Of a stretch of DNA of 64,000 bases, positions 47,541 to 56,749 are shown piece after piece. The DNA is from JAUIAI01 sp041396685. GTDB lineage: Bacteria > Pseudomonadota > Gammaproteobacteria > Burkholderiales > Burkholderiaceae_E. Positions within the stretch are counted from its first letter, which is position 1; every line of letters begins with the position of its first letter. Location: the NCBI GenBank assembly GCA_041396685.1, contig JAWKYD010000018.1, positions 104,051 to 168,050 of the forward strand. The letters are read 5' to 3'. The position numbers and the translations under genes were made by a program. Below the pieces are notes generated by a model. That model did not search any database and had not been told where the DNA came from. It worked only from the letters and a program-made list of their open reading frames with translations.

Positions 47541-48079
47541 ACCTTCACGCTCGACGCCTTGCCTATGTTTGCGCTGGCCGCATTGGCCAGCTCCAGCAGC
47601 AGCAACTCGTCGCCGAAACGCCGATAGCGCATCAGCTCGATGTTGCGATTGATCTGCTGCACGGCATGCCCGTCGTACTTGGTGAAGTCGGCCGCGATGC
47701 ACACCAGCCTTGGCGCGGTCCAGTCGATGGCGTCAGTCGCATGCTTGCCCAGCTGGTCCATCACGAGCAGCTTGAACTCGGCCTGGTGGTCCATCAGCCA
47801 ATCCAGGTAGAACAGGCCCTGGTTGATGACGTTCTCGCCGACCGAGCGCTTGTATTCCAGAATGACCGGACAGTTGTTCTCGTCCAGGCCGAGCGAATCG
47901 ATCCGGCCTGCGTGCGTCTTGCCGGTGGAGTACTCGGTGGCCAGGAAGCGGATGCCGAGCAGGGTGTCGAGGTTGGCTTCGATCAGCGTTTGCAGCGGCT
48001 TCTCAAGGTCGGAGGCGTCACCCTGAAGTTCGACGGCCTTGCCGGCCTGCAGGCGGAAGAGTTTGATGTCGCTCATCAT
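47537..48079 (-). CDS. NucS/DUF91-like endonuclease-fold protein, N-terminal part of a split DUF5655 gene
   Basis: A 180-residue protein from ATG 48079 (or the next codon). The restriction-endonuclease-like core shows GRIDSLGLDENNCPVILEYK near residue 60 (Asp and Glu-x-Lys metal-binding pattern) and VINQGLFYLDWL near 85. In relatives this domain continues into DUF5655, which here is in another frame from 47540. It is upstream of the darT/darG relics on the same strand. The natural substrate of this family is not established. Confidence 0.75.
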   Translation of the reverse strand: MMSDIKLFRLQAGKAVELQGDASDLEKPLQTLIEANLDTLLGIRFLATEYSTGKTHAGRIDSLGLDENNCPVILEYKRSVGENVINQGLFYLDWLMDHQAEFKLLVMDQLGKHATDAIDWTAPRLVCIAADFTKYDGHAVQQINRNIELMRYRRFGDELLLLELANAASANIGKASSVKV

Positions 48080-48247
48080 TCAAGCCGCTTTCGTTTCGTC
48101 TTCGGGGCGAGCGCAAAAGGCACCGGCAAACATCGGCTGCACCTTCGAGCGGGTGACAGGAGCATGCTTGGTGGGCCCGATGCAGGTCAGTGCAGGCGCT
48201 GCCTGTCCCTCGTCTGGATTGATTTGACCAGCATTTAGTAACCTAGG
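48080..48247. other. Right boundary of the defence island, non-coding
   Basis: About 168 bp between the split nuclease gene and the prpF stop. No gene, att-like repeat or tRNA end is visible. The sequence is less GC-rich next to the prpF stop. It marks the switch from island to metabolic genes. Confidence 0.4.
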
Positions 48248-49435
48248 CTACGTAAGAGGCACCCGCACCCACCCCTCCATCAACACCCGAGCACTCCGAC
48301 TCATAATCGCCTTCGTCACCACCCAGTCCCCACCTTCCTGCTTAGCCTCCGCCCCAACCCGCAACGTCCCAGACGGATGCCCAAACCGCACCGCCTCCCG
48401 GTCCCCTCCCCCGGCCGCCAGATTCACCAACGTCCCCGGTATCGCCCCGGCCGTTCCAATAGCCACCGCCGCCGTCCCCATCATCGCGTGATGCAGCTTG
48501 CCCATCGACAGCGCTCTCACGCAGAGATCGATATCCCCAGCTTTCACCGCCTTCCCACTTGACGCGGTGTAGTCCTTCGCCTCAGCCACGAACGCCACCT
48601 TGGGCGTGTGCTGCCGCTTGGCGGCTTCACCCAGTTCTTTGATCAGCCCCATCTTCATCGCACCGTGCGCGCGGATGGTTTCGAACATGGCCAGCGCTTT
48701 GGGGTCGCTGTTGATGTCGTCTTGCAGCTCCGTGCCCTGGTAGCCGATGTCTTTGGCGTTGAGGAAGATGGTGGGGATGCCGGCGTTGATCAGGGTGGCG
48801 GCGAAGGTACCGACACCAGGCACTTCGAGCTGGTCCACGACGTTGCCGGTGGGGAACATGGCGCCGCCGCCGTCGCTGTCGTCGTCGGCCGCTGGGTCCA
48901 TGAATTCGAGTTGCACTTCGGCGGCGGGGAAGGTGACGCCGTCGAGTTCGAAGTCGCCGGTCTCTTGCACCTGGCCGTTGGTGATGGGCACGTGCGAGAT
49001 GATGGTCTTGCCGATGTTGGCTTGCCAGATGCGTACGACGAGGGTGCCGTTCTGTGGGATGCGCTCGGCGGGGATGAAACCGTTGCTCACGGCATAGGGG
49101 CCGACGGCGGCGGAGAGGTTGCCGCAGTTGCCGCTCCAGTCCACGAATTCACTGTCGATGGACACCTGGCCGAACAGGTAGTCGACGTCGTGGTCGGGCT
49201 TGCTGCTCTGGCTGATGAGCACGGTCTTGCTGGTGCTGCTGGTGGCGCCGCCCATGCCGTCGATCTGTTTGCCGTAGGGGTCGGGGCTGCCGATGACGCG
49301 CATCAGAAATTTGTCTCGAGCCTCGCCGGGCTGCTGGCAGGCCTGGGGCAGGTCTTGCACGCGGAAGAACACGCCTTTGCTGGTGCCGCCGCGCATGTAG
49401 GTGGCGGGCACTTTGATCTGGGGGGCATGGGCCAT
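48248..49435 (-). CDS. prpF: 2-methylaconitate cis-trans isomerase PrpF
   Basis: A 395-residue PrpF protein of the diaminopimelate-epimerase-like fold, which isomerises the AcnD product so that 2-methylisocitrate can form in the 2-methylcitrate cycle of propionate breakdown. Signature segments are YMRGGTSKGVFFRVQDLP near residue 13, IGSPDPYGKQIDGMGGATSS near 48 and VDWSGNCGNLSAAVGPYAV near 98. Full length and intact, unlike its partner acnD about 3.3 kb upstream on the same strand. A TRAP transporter lies between them. Confidence 0.95.
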   Translation of the reverse strand: MAHAPQIKVPATYMRGGTSKGVFFRVQDLPQACQQPGEARDKFLMRVIGSPDPYGKQIDGMGGATSSTSKTVLISQSSKPDHDVDYLFGQVSIDSEFVDWSGNCGNLSAAVGPYAVSNGFIPAERIPQNGTLVVRIWQANIGKTIISHVPITNGQVQETGDFELDGVTFPAAEVQLEFMDPAADDDSDGGGAMFPTGNVVDQLEVPGVGTFAATLINAGIPTIFLNAKDIGYQGTELQDDINSDPKALAMFETIRAHGAMKMGLIKELGEAAKRQHTPKVAFVAEAKDYTASSGKAVKAGDIDLCVRALSMGKLHHAMMGTAAVAIGTAGAIPGTLVNLAAGGGDREAVRFGHPSGTLRVGAEAKQEGGDWVVTKAIMSRSARVLMEGWVRVPLT

Positions 49436-49630
49436 GGTCGCTTCGGTCGCCGCGGGTGGGGCGACCTCTCCTCGAAGGTGGGTTGAGCCGGTGCGCCCGC
49501 CCGGGCAGGCGTGTGGCGCTGATCGTGGAATTTTAGAGGCAAGCGCCCGGGCTTCGTGGCGCGCTCGCTTGGGCGCCCCGGGCCGGCCGCCCCGCCCCCG
49601 GGTGCCTGCCGGTCGCGGCGCTACCCGGGC

Positions 49631-50941
49631 TTACTGCCCGAGCATGCGCTCGGGCAGCCAGGTGGCCAGCGACGGGAAGGCCACCAGCAGGCTCAGCACG
49701 ACGCCTTCGAGCGCGATCAGCGGCAGCACGCCGCGCACGACCTGGCCGAAGCTGACGCGGCCTTCGGCGGCGCTCATGACGGCGAACAGGTTCACGCCCA
49801 CGGGCGGGGTGATGACGGAGATTTCGATGAGTTTGACGAGTACGACGCCGAACCAGATGGGGTCGATGTTCAGCGACTGCACGACCGGATAGACGAACGG
49901 CAGGGTGACGACCATCATCGAGGTGGTGTCGAGGAAGCAGCCGAGCAGCAGGTAGAACAGGCAGGCGATGACCATGAAGCGTGCGGGGCTGCCGGCGAGG
50001 TCGGTGACCAGGGTGACGAGTTCGTCGATGACGCCGGAGATGACGAGCATGCGCGAGAGCAGCAGGCCGCCGATGAGCACGGCGAACAGGGTGCAGGCGA
50101 TGGCGGCGGAGTCGCCCAGCGCACGGCCGAGCCAGCCGCGGGCGCCGCGCCGCCAGAGCGCGAGCGCGAACGCGGCGAAGGCGCCGACGGCGCCGGCGGC
50201 CGAGGCGGGGTACAGGCCGGCATAGAGGCCGACGAACAGGGGCACGGCCAGCGCGAGCACGGGTATCAGCACGCGCGCGGCGCGCAGGCGTTCGCCGGGG
50301 GCGGGCCGCTCGCGGATGGGCGGGGCGAGCGCGGGCCGCCAGCGCACGAGCATGTGCAGGCCGAGCGCATAGACGAGCGCGGTGAGCACGCCGGGCACGA
50401 TGCCGGCGATCAGCAGCCGGCCCACCGATTGCTCGGTCATGATCGCGTAGATGACGATGGTGATCGAGGGCGGAATCATGGCGGCGAAGCTGCCGGTGGC
50501 GGCGATGCAGCCGATGCTGAGGTTGCGGTCGTAGCCGTGGCGCAGCATTTCGGGCAGCGCGACGCGGGTGAAGACGACGGCGTTGACGATGGTGGAGCCC
50601 GAGATGGCGGCGAACATCGCCGAGGCGGCGACGACGGCCTGGTAGAGCCCGCCGCGCCAGCGGCCGAGCCAGGTGCGCAGCGCGCCGAACAGTTGGGCGG
50701 TGATGCCCGAGGCTTCGGCCATCGCGCCCATCAGCACGAACAGCGGCAGCACGGCGAAGTCGTAGTTGCCGACCACGGCAAACGGCAGCGTCTGCAGCTG
50801 GGCCATGGTGAACGCGGGCCCGACGGTCAGCCACATGCCGAGCAGGCCGACCACGCCCATGGCGGCGGCGACGGGCACGCCGATCACCAGGGCGGCGGTC
50901 AGCGCGGCCACGCTGATGCCGGCGATCTCGAGCGGGCTCAC
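49631..50941 (-). CDS. dctM: TRAP transporter large permease DctM (second set)
   Basis: A 436-residue DctM membrane protein with family segments FAAISGSTIVNAVVFTRVAL, SFAAMIPPSITIVIYAIMTE and ISVITPPVGVNLFAVMSAAE. The start is GTG 50941, overlapping a small linker ORF (GTGA). It transports with the dctQ and dctP encoded upstream. Being between prpF and acnD, the substrate may be a methyl-branched or unsaturated tricarboxylate (inference). Confidence 0.94.
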   Translation of the reverse strand: MSPLEIAGISVAALTAALVIGVPVAAAMGVVGLLGMWLTVGPAFTMAQLQTLPFAVVGNYDFAVLPLFVLMGAMAEASGITAQLFGALRTWLGRWRGGLYQAVVAASAMFAAISGSTIVNAVVFTRVALPEMLRHGYDRNLSIGCIAATGSFAAMIPPSITIVIYAIMTEQSVGRLLIAGIVPGVLTALVYALGLHMLVRWRPALAPPIRERPAPGERLRAARVLIPVLALAVPLFVGLYAGLYPASAAGAVGAFAAFALALWRRGARGWLGRALGDSAAIACTLFAVLIGGLLLSRMLVISGVIDELVTLVTDLAGSPARFMVIACLFYLLLGCFLDTTSMMVVTLPFVYPVVQSLNIDPIWFGVVLVKLIEISVITPPVGVNLFAVMSAAEGRVSFGQVVRGVLPLIALEGVVLSLLVAFPSLATWLPERMLGQ

Positions 50942-51087
50942 GCGTCGGCACCCGCGTGCGTGAGGGTGTCGGGCCCCGTGGGCGTGTCGGGCCTCATGAG
51001 AACGTCGGGCGTCGAAAGGATGTCGGCCCTCGCGAGGCCCCGCTTCTCGCGGCGGGCGCCATCGTCGCGCACCACCGCGGCGATCAC
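50938..51087 (-). CDS. 49-residue linker ORF with hexapeptide repeats between dctQ and dctM
   Basis: From GTG 51087, overlapping the dctQ stop (GTGA), to a stop at 50938 that overlaps the dctM GTG (GTGA). The C-terminal half repeats a six-residue unit (DILSTP, DVLMRP, DTPTGP, DTLTHA). The exact double overlap suggests that ribosomes pass through it between dctQ and dctM. It could be a coupling device or a tiny subunit, or chance. No homologue recognised. Confidence 0.35.
   Translation of the reverse strand: MIAAVVRDDGARREKRGLARADILSTPDVLMRPDTPTGPDTLTHAGADA
50966..51037. repeat. Four 18-bp degenerate tandem repeats
   Basis: Units starting at 50966, 50984, 51002 and 51020 each begin with a variant of GTGTCGGGCC. 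The 18-base period keeps reading frame and encodes the hexapeptide repeat of the linker ORF on the minus strand. Confidence 0.7.
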
Positions 51088-51635
51088 GCCCGTTCGCCCT
51101 GGGTTGGCCTCAGGCGAGAGTCGACAACCGCCGCGATGTCCAGCAGGCACTGCACGCTCATCGCGGTGGCGCCGATCGCGAGCGCGAAGCGCGCCGGCCA
51201 CAGCGGAAAGTCGATCAGGCCGGGGGCGAACTCGCCGGTGGCGAGCGCGGCGAACGCGCGCTGCCAGCCAAAGCCGGCGATCAGCGCGAAGAATGCCGCG
51301 TGCCAGCCGTGGCGCAGCGCCTCGAGCGCGCGGCCGCCGCGGCGGCTGGCGAGCGCACCCAGGGTGACGCGGATGTGCGCATCCTGTTGCTGGGCGCGCG
51401 CCATGGCCAGGAACACGGCGGCCACCATCAGGGTGGCCACGGCCTCGCGTGCCGACGGAACGGGCCGGCTGGTCAGGCCGAGCAGATCGAGATTGGAGGC
51501 CAGCACGTCGAGCGCGCCGATGAGCATCATCGCCAGCAGCGCGGCGCCCGCGACGACGGCCAGTTGCCGGTTGAGGCGTCGCAGCGCGCCGGCCAGCCGC
51601 ACGGCGGTCGTGCCGGCGCCTGGCCGTTCACTCAC
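51084..51635 (-). CDS. dctQ: TRAP transporter small permease DctQ (second set)
   Basis: A 183-residue DctQ-family membrane protein with four hydrophobic segments, including LAVVAGAALLAMMLIGALDV near residue 25 and ATLMVAAVFLAMARAQQQ near 68. It overlaps the end of dctP by 8 nt. DctM follows after the 49-residue linker ORF rather than directly, unlike the other two TRAP loci in this window. Confidence 0.88.
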   Translation of the reverse strand: MSERPGAGTTAVRLAGALRRLNRQLAVVAGAALLAMMLIGALDVLASNLDLLGLTSRPVPSAREAVATLMVAAVFLAMARAQQQDAHIRVTLGALASRRGGRALEALRHGWHAAFFALIAGFGWQRAFAALATGEFAPGLIDFPLWPARFALAIGATAMSVQCLLDIAAVVDSRLRPTQGERA

Positions 51636-52647
51636 CGACGACGTCGTGCCAGATGCGAACCATCTTTCGCGCGGCCTCGCCGCGGCCGGCGGCCTGTTGC
51701 GTGTCGATGAAGGCCTGGAAGAAGTCGGGGTTGGCGGCCTTCCAGGCGCGCTTGTCGGCCTCGGGGAAGGCGTGGAACTGCACGCCGGCGGCCTTCAGTT
51801 TGGCGACCGCCTCGTCGGCGGCGGCCAGCGTGAGATCGCGGTCGCGCTCGGCCGCCTGGTCGGACACGGTCTGCACGATCGCCTGCTGTTCGGGCGTGAG
51901 CGCATCCCAGCTGGCGCGGTGCATCCAGACGCCGCTGGTGGGGCCCAGCCACAGGGTGACGTCGTGCACGTGCCTGGCCACTTCGAAGATCTTGTAGTTG
52001 ACCATCAGGTCGACCGAGAACGGAATGCAGTCGACCGTGCCACGACTCAGGCCCTCGTAGAGTTCGGACAGCCCCAGAGTGACCGGCACCGCGCCGGCGG
52101 CCTGCACCATGCGCGGCATGTCCGAGCCCCAGGTGCGGATCTTCTTGCCCTTCAGGTCGGCCAGGCCGCGCACTTCGTCTTTGCAGACGAGCTGATACGG
52201 GTTCAGGTGGTGGAAGAACAAGGCCTTGACGCCGTTGCGGCGCGCCTCGTCGTCCATGGCGGGAATCTCGCGCGTGATGCGCCGGATCAGGGTGGTCGCG
52301 TGGCCCACCGCCGACATTGCCATGGGAATGGAGTTGGGCGCGGTGAACAGCGGCAGGTCGGCGCCGAAATAGCTGGCCGACATATTCACCAGTTGCACGC
52401 CACCCGAGCGGATCAGCTGCAGGTTCTCGTTGGCCTTGGCGAGCGCGCCGGCATAGAAGATCTTGACCGTCAGGCCGCCGTCGGTGCGACGCTTGATCTC
52501 GTCGGCCCACCAGCGGTCGGCCTGCGAGGTGACCGTGTTCTGCAACCACTGGCTGGACATCGTCAGGCGGGTTTCGGCGATGGCGGGCTGCGCCGACGCG
52601 ATGGCCAGGCCGGCGACGAGGCCGGCCCGCGCGAGCGTTTTGAGCAT
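51628..52647 (-). CDS. dctP: TRAP transporter substrate-binding protein DctP (second set)
   Basis: A 339-residue periplasmic protein from ATG 52647 (MLKTLARAGLVAGLAIASAQ), with a signal peptide ending near AIA-ETR at residue 25. DctP features are LVCKDEVRGLADLKGKKIRT near 175, MPRMVQAAGAVPVTLGLSEL and the GTVDCIPFS specificity region. The longer open frame upstream (to 52710) lacks signal-peptide character and is not used. Confidence 0.93.
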   Translation of the reverse strand: MLKTLARAGLVAGLAIASAQPAIAETRLTMSSQWLQNTVTSQADRWWADEIKRRTDGGLTVKIFYAGALAKANENLQLIRSGGVQLVNMSASYFGADLPLFTAPNSIPMAMSAVGHATTLIRRITREIPAMDDEARRNGVKALFFHHLNPYQLVCKDEVRGLADLKGKKIRTWGSDMPRMVQAAGAVPVTLGLSELYEGLSRGTVDCIPFSVDLMVNYKIFEVARHVHDVTLWLGPTSGVWMHRASWDALTPEQQAIVQTVSDQAAERDRDLTLAAADEAVAKLKAAGVQFHAFPEADKRAWKAANPDFFQAFIDTQQAAGRGEAARKMVRIWHDVVGE

Positions 52648-52749
52648 GACGGATTCCTTGGTTGAGGCACGTGCCGCGCGCGCGGGCGCGGCGGCGTGCG
52701 CTAGCGTCAAGGGTCGGGGGCCCGGTTCATGCCTTACAGGTGCCCTGCC

Positions 52750-55338
52750 TCAGGCCGCTTTTTCCGACTCGAGGAAGTCCTGCGCGAAGCGCTGCAGGAC
52801 GCCGCCCGCTTCGTACACCGACACCTCTTCGCCGGTGTCGAGGCGGCAGGTGACCGGCACCTCGATGAGCTCGCCGTTGGTGCGGTTGATGACCAGCGTC
52901 ATGTCGCCGCGCGGTGTCTTGTCGCCCACGACGTCGAAGGTCTCGGTGCCGTCGATGGCCAGAGTCTTGCGGTCGGTGCCGGGCTTGAACTCGAGCGGCA
53001 GCACGCCCATGCCGATGAGGTTGGTGCGGTGGATGCGCTCGAAGCCTTCGGCGACGATGGCCTCCACACCGGCCAGGCGCACGCCCTTGGCGGCCCAGTC
53101 GCGCGACGAGCCCTGGCCGTAGTCGGCGCCGGCGATGATGATCAGCGGCTGGCGCCGTTCCATGTAGGTTTCGATGGCTTCCCACATGCGCATGACCTTG
53201 CCGTCGGGCTCGACGCGCGCGAGCGAACCGCGCTTGATCTGGCCGTCGACCACGGCCATCTCGTTGATGAGCGTGGGATTGGCGAAGGTGGCGCGCTGCG
53301 CGGTGAGGTGGTCGCCGCGGTGGGTGGCGTAGGAGTTGAAGTCTTCTTCGGGCAGGCCCATTTTGGCCAGGTATTCGCCGGCCGCGCTGCTGGCCAGAAT
53401 GGCATTGGAGGGCGAGAGGTGGTCGGTGGTGATGTTGTCACCGAGCACGGCCAGCGCGCGCATGCCCTTGAGCGTGGGCGCGTTGGCGAGCGCGCCTTCC
53501 CAGTACGGCGGGCGGCGGATGTAGGTGCTCTGCGGGCGCCAGTCGTAGAGCGGCTTTTCCTGCTGGCGGCGGCGGCCTTTTTCTCGAACATCGGGATGTA
53601 GACCTTGCGGAACTGCTCGGGCTTGACCGACTGTTTGACGATGGCGTCGATCTCTTCGTCGCCGGGCCACAGGTCTTTCAGCAGAATCGGCTTGCCGTCG
53701 GCCGTGGTGCCGAAGCTGTCGCGCTCGATGTCAAATCGGATGGTGCCGGCAATGGCGTAGGCCACCACCAGCGGCGGGCTGGCCAGGAAGGCCTGCTTGG
53801 CATACGGGTGAATGCGCCCGTCGAAGTTGCGGTTGCCCGAGAGCACGGCGGTGGAATACAGGTCGCGGTCGATGATCTCCTGCTGGATCTCGGGGTCGAG
53901 CGCGCCCGACATGCCGTTGCAGGTGGTGCAGGCGAAGGCCACGATGCCGAAGCCGAGCTTCTCCAGCTCGCGCTTGAGGCCGGACTCTTCCAGGTACAGC
54001 TCCACGGCCTTGCTGCCAGGCGCGAGCGAGGTCTTCACCCACGGCTTGCGGGTGAGCCCCAGCTTGTTGGCATTGCGCGCGATGAGCCCGGCGGCGATGA
54101 CGTTGCGCGGGTTGCTGGTGTTGGTGCAGCTGGTGATGGCGGCGATGATCACGGCGCCGTCGGGCATCTGGCCCGGCGTCTCTTCCCATTTGCCCGCAAT
54201 GCCCTGCTTGGCGAGGTCGGTCGTGGACACGCGCGCATGCGGGCGCGACGGGCCGGCCATGGTGCGCACCACGGTGGAGAGGTCGAAGCGCAGCGTGCGC
54301 TCGTATTGGGCGGCGGCCAGGCTGTCGGCCCACAGGCCGGCCTCTTTCGCATAGGTTTCCACCAGCCTGACGTTCTCGTCGGGGCGGCCGGTGAGCTTCA
54401 GGTATTCGAGCGTCTGGTCGTCGATGAAGAACATCGCGGCCGTGGCGCCGTACTCGGGCGCCATGTTCGAGATGGTGGCGCGATCGCCCAGCGTGAGCGA
54501 CGACGCGCCCTCGCCGCGAAACTCCAGATACGCGCCCACCACCTTGCTCTGGCGCAGGAATTCGGTGAGCGCGAGCACGATGTCGGTGGCGGTGATGCCG
54601 GGCTGGCGCTTGCCCACGAGCTCCACCCCGACGATTTCCGGCAGGCGCATGTACGACGCGCGGCCGAGCATGACGTTCTCGGCCTCGAGCCCGCCCACGC
54701 CCACGGCGATGACGCCCAGCGCATCCACGTGCGGGGTGTGGCTGTCGGTGCCCACCAACGTGTCCGGGAAGGCCACGCCGTCCTTGGCGTGCACCACCGG
54801 CGACATCTTCTCCAGGTTGATCTGGTGCATGATGCCGTTGCCGGCCGGGATCACGTCGACGTTCTCGAACGCGCGGCTGGTCCAGTCGATGAAGTGGAAG
54901 CGGTTCGCTGCGCCGGTCTTCGATGGCGCGGTTCTTCTCGAAGGCATCGGGCACGTAGCCGCCGCACTCCACGGCCAGCGAGTGGTCGACGATGAGCCGG
55001 CACCACCGGGTTGACCTTGGCCGGGTCGCCGCCCTGTTCGGCGATGGCGTTTCCGCGCAGGCCGGCCAGATCGACCAGCGCGGTCTGGCCCAGGATGTCG
55101 TGGCAGACCACGCGGGCAGGAAACCAGGAAGTCGCGGCCGCGCCGCACCTCGACGATCTGGGCCGCGGCACTCGGTGAGCTCGGCCGGGTCGCAGCGGCG
55201 CACGAGATTCTCGGCGTGCACGCGCGAGGTGTAGGGCAGCTCGGCCCAGGCGCCCGGGCGAATGGCCTCGACGGCCTCGCGGGCATCGAAATAGTCGAGC
55301 TTCGTGCCCGGCAGGGGCTTGCGGTGGGCGGTGTTCAT
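52750..55338 (-). pseudogene. acnD: AcnD, Fe/S-dependent 2-methylisocitrate dehydratase, multiply frameshifted
   Basis: Begins MNTAHRKPLPGTKLDYFDAR at ATG 55338. Coding then jumps between frames at least four times between about 55175 and 54915 and once more near 53575. Pieced together, it is a full-length aconitase-family enzyme of about 860 residues. Most conserved parts are readable: AITSCTNTSNPRNVIAAG and ACTTCNGMSG (cluster Cys) in the middle frame, ADYGQGSSRDWAAKG in the last. With PrpF it would process 2-methylcitrate. Clustered single-base indels in an otherwise well-preserved gene suggest recent loss or assembly error. Confidence 0.88.
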
Positions 55339-55621
55339 GCGCGCTCCGGGTTGGAGGGGTCGTATTGGGTAGCCGGTGATTTTAGCGGGGGCGGCTTAGA
55401 CGAGGCTGACGAAGCCGCTCAGCCGGTGAGGCAGCGCTGAGTCCCGGCTCGACGCGCGCTGCGGGCAGGCAGGCTGTGTTCATCCGAGCAGTGTCGTGCC
55501 GATGCCATGCACCCGCAGGGGGTCGCAGGGGAGCCTCAGCGCGCCCTTGGCTGGCCGCGCAGGCATGGCATGATCGCGTTCGCCGCGTTCGCGGTACCTC
55601 AAAAACTTCAAGGAGACCGCG

Positions 55622-56143
55622 ATGGCCATCTCGTTCTACCAGCTCACCGTGCCCACCTACCTGCAGGTCCTGACCGCCGTCGAAGGCTTCATGGCCAAGG
55701 GCCTCGCACATTTCGAGGCGCAGGGGGTCGATCCCGAATCGATCGTCGAGGCACGCCTGTTCGACGACATGCTGCCGTTCCGGTTCCAGATCCAGTCGGT
55801 GGCACACCACTCGCTGGGTGCGATCGAGGGCCTGCAGGCGGGCGAGTTCAAGCCGGGCGCGCGCGACCCGTCGCCCACCTACGGCGATCTGCAACGCCGT
55901 GTGACCGACACACGCGCAGCGCTCGAAGCCTTGTCGCACGATTCGGTGGATGCGCTCGAGGGCAGGCACATCGACTTCGTGCTTGGCGAGCAACGGATTC
56001 CGTTCACCGCGGTGGATTTCGCGCAGTCGTTCTCGCTGCCCAACTTCTTTTTTCACGCCACCACCGCCTACGACATCCTGCGTCACCACGGCGTGCCGCT
56101 GGGCAAGCGTGACTTCCTCGGCCGGATGCGGGTCAAGCGCTGA
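55622..56143 (+). CDS. DUF1993 family protein
   Basis: A 173-residue protein of the DUF1993 (DinB-like four-helix bundle) family, from MAISFYQLTVPTYLQVLTA through FDDMLPFRFQIQSVAHHSLG to FSLPNFFFHATTAYDILRHH. The His-containing helices suggest a metal site as in DinB/YfiT relatives, but no activity is known. A GGAG ribosome-binding site precedes the ATG. It stands alone, facing the SRPBCC gene. Confidence 0.88.
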   Translation: MAISFYQLTVPTYLQVLTAVEGFMAKGLAHFEAQGVDPESIVEARLFDDMLPFRFQIQSVAHHSLGAIEGLQAGEFKPGARDPSPTYGDLQRRVTDTRAALEALSHDSVDALEGRHIDFVLGEQRIPFTAVDFAQSFSLPNFFFHATTAYDILRHHGVPLGKRDFLGRMRVKR

Positions 56144-56272
56144 TCGAGAGCCCCGAGCGCTCGCGCTGGCCCTCGGACCGCTGCGGACAGGAATCGAACC
56201 AGCCCCAGGGCCACGGATGGCCCGATGGCTTGCCCGGGATCGCGAGTTGAACGGTGGGTGTCGCGCCGCCGT

Positions 56273-56740
56273 TCAGCGCCGCTCGAGAAGCGCCCGCACG
56301 GTCTGCACCTCGGCCTCGTGTCCGGCGCACAGTGACGCCCAACGCGCGTCGCTCATGCCAGCGGTCCGCCAGGCGAGCAGCGTGATCACGCAGCCACCGG
56401 CATCGCCGCCGAGCACCGCGCCATCCATCACATGTGCCACGATGCGCGGTTGCAGCGTGTCCGGGTCCGCGCCCAGCCGGTAGGTGACGATGCGCTGCGC
56501 GGGCGCCGGCTCGATCCGGCACCAGGTGGGCGTCGACTCGTGAACGAGCCGGCCGCGCACGAGCAGCGGGGCGACGACGCGCTGCCCGACCAGACCCTTG
56601 GCCCATGAGGCCAGATGGACCGGGTCGGCCAGGAACGCGAAGGCGGTCCCGGCCGCAACCGCGACGGAAACACCCGCCGCATGGACAGGCGCGCTGCCCA
56701 CGATCGCGTCCGGATTGCGGTCAGCGCTCATGCCCGACAT
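56273..56740 (-). CDS. SRPBCC (polyketide cyclase-like) family protein
   Basis: A 155-residue small alpha/beta protein with the helix-grip pattern AAGTAFAFLADPVHLASWAK near residue 30, beta strands around 55-110 and a long C-terminal helix. SRPBCC proteins bind hydrophobic ligands; no specific function is evident. It lies 9 bp downstream of the XRE-cupin gene on the same strand. A second Met at residue 4 is an alternative start. Confidence 0.7.
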   Translation of the reverse strand: MSGMSADRNPDAIVGSAPVHAAGVSVAVAAGTAFAFLADPVHLASWAKGLVGQRVVAPLLVRGRLVHESTPTWCRIEPAPAQRIVTYRLGADPDTLQPRIVAHVMDGAVLGGDAGGCVITLLAWRTAGMSDARWASLCAGHEAEVQTVRALLERR

Positions 56741-56749
56741 GCCCTCGGC

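Noticed and set aside
49556..51367. 603-codon plus-strand frame rich in Asp, Glu, Gly and His
   Set aside because: Antisense shadow of the second dctM/dctQ; not a repeat protein.
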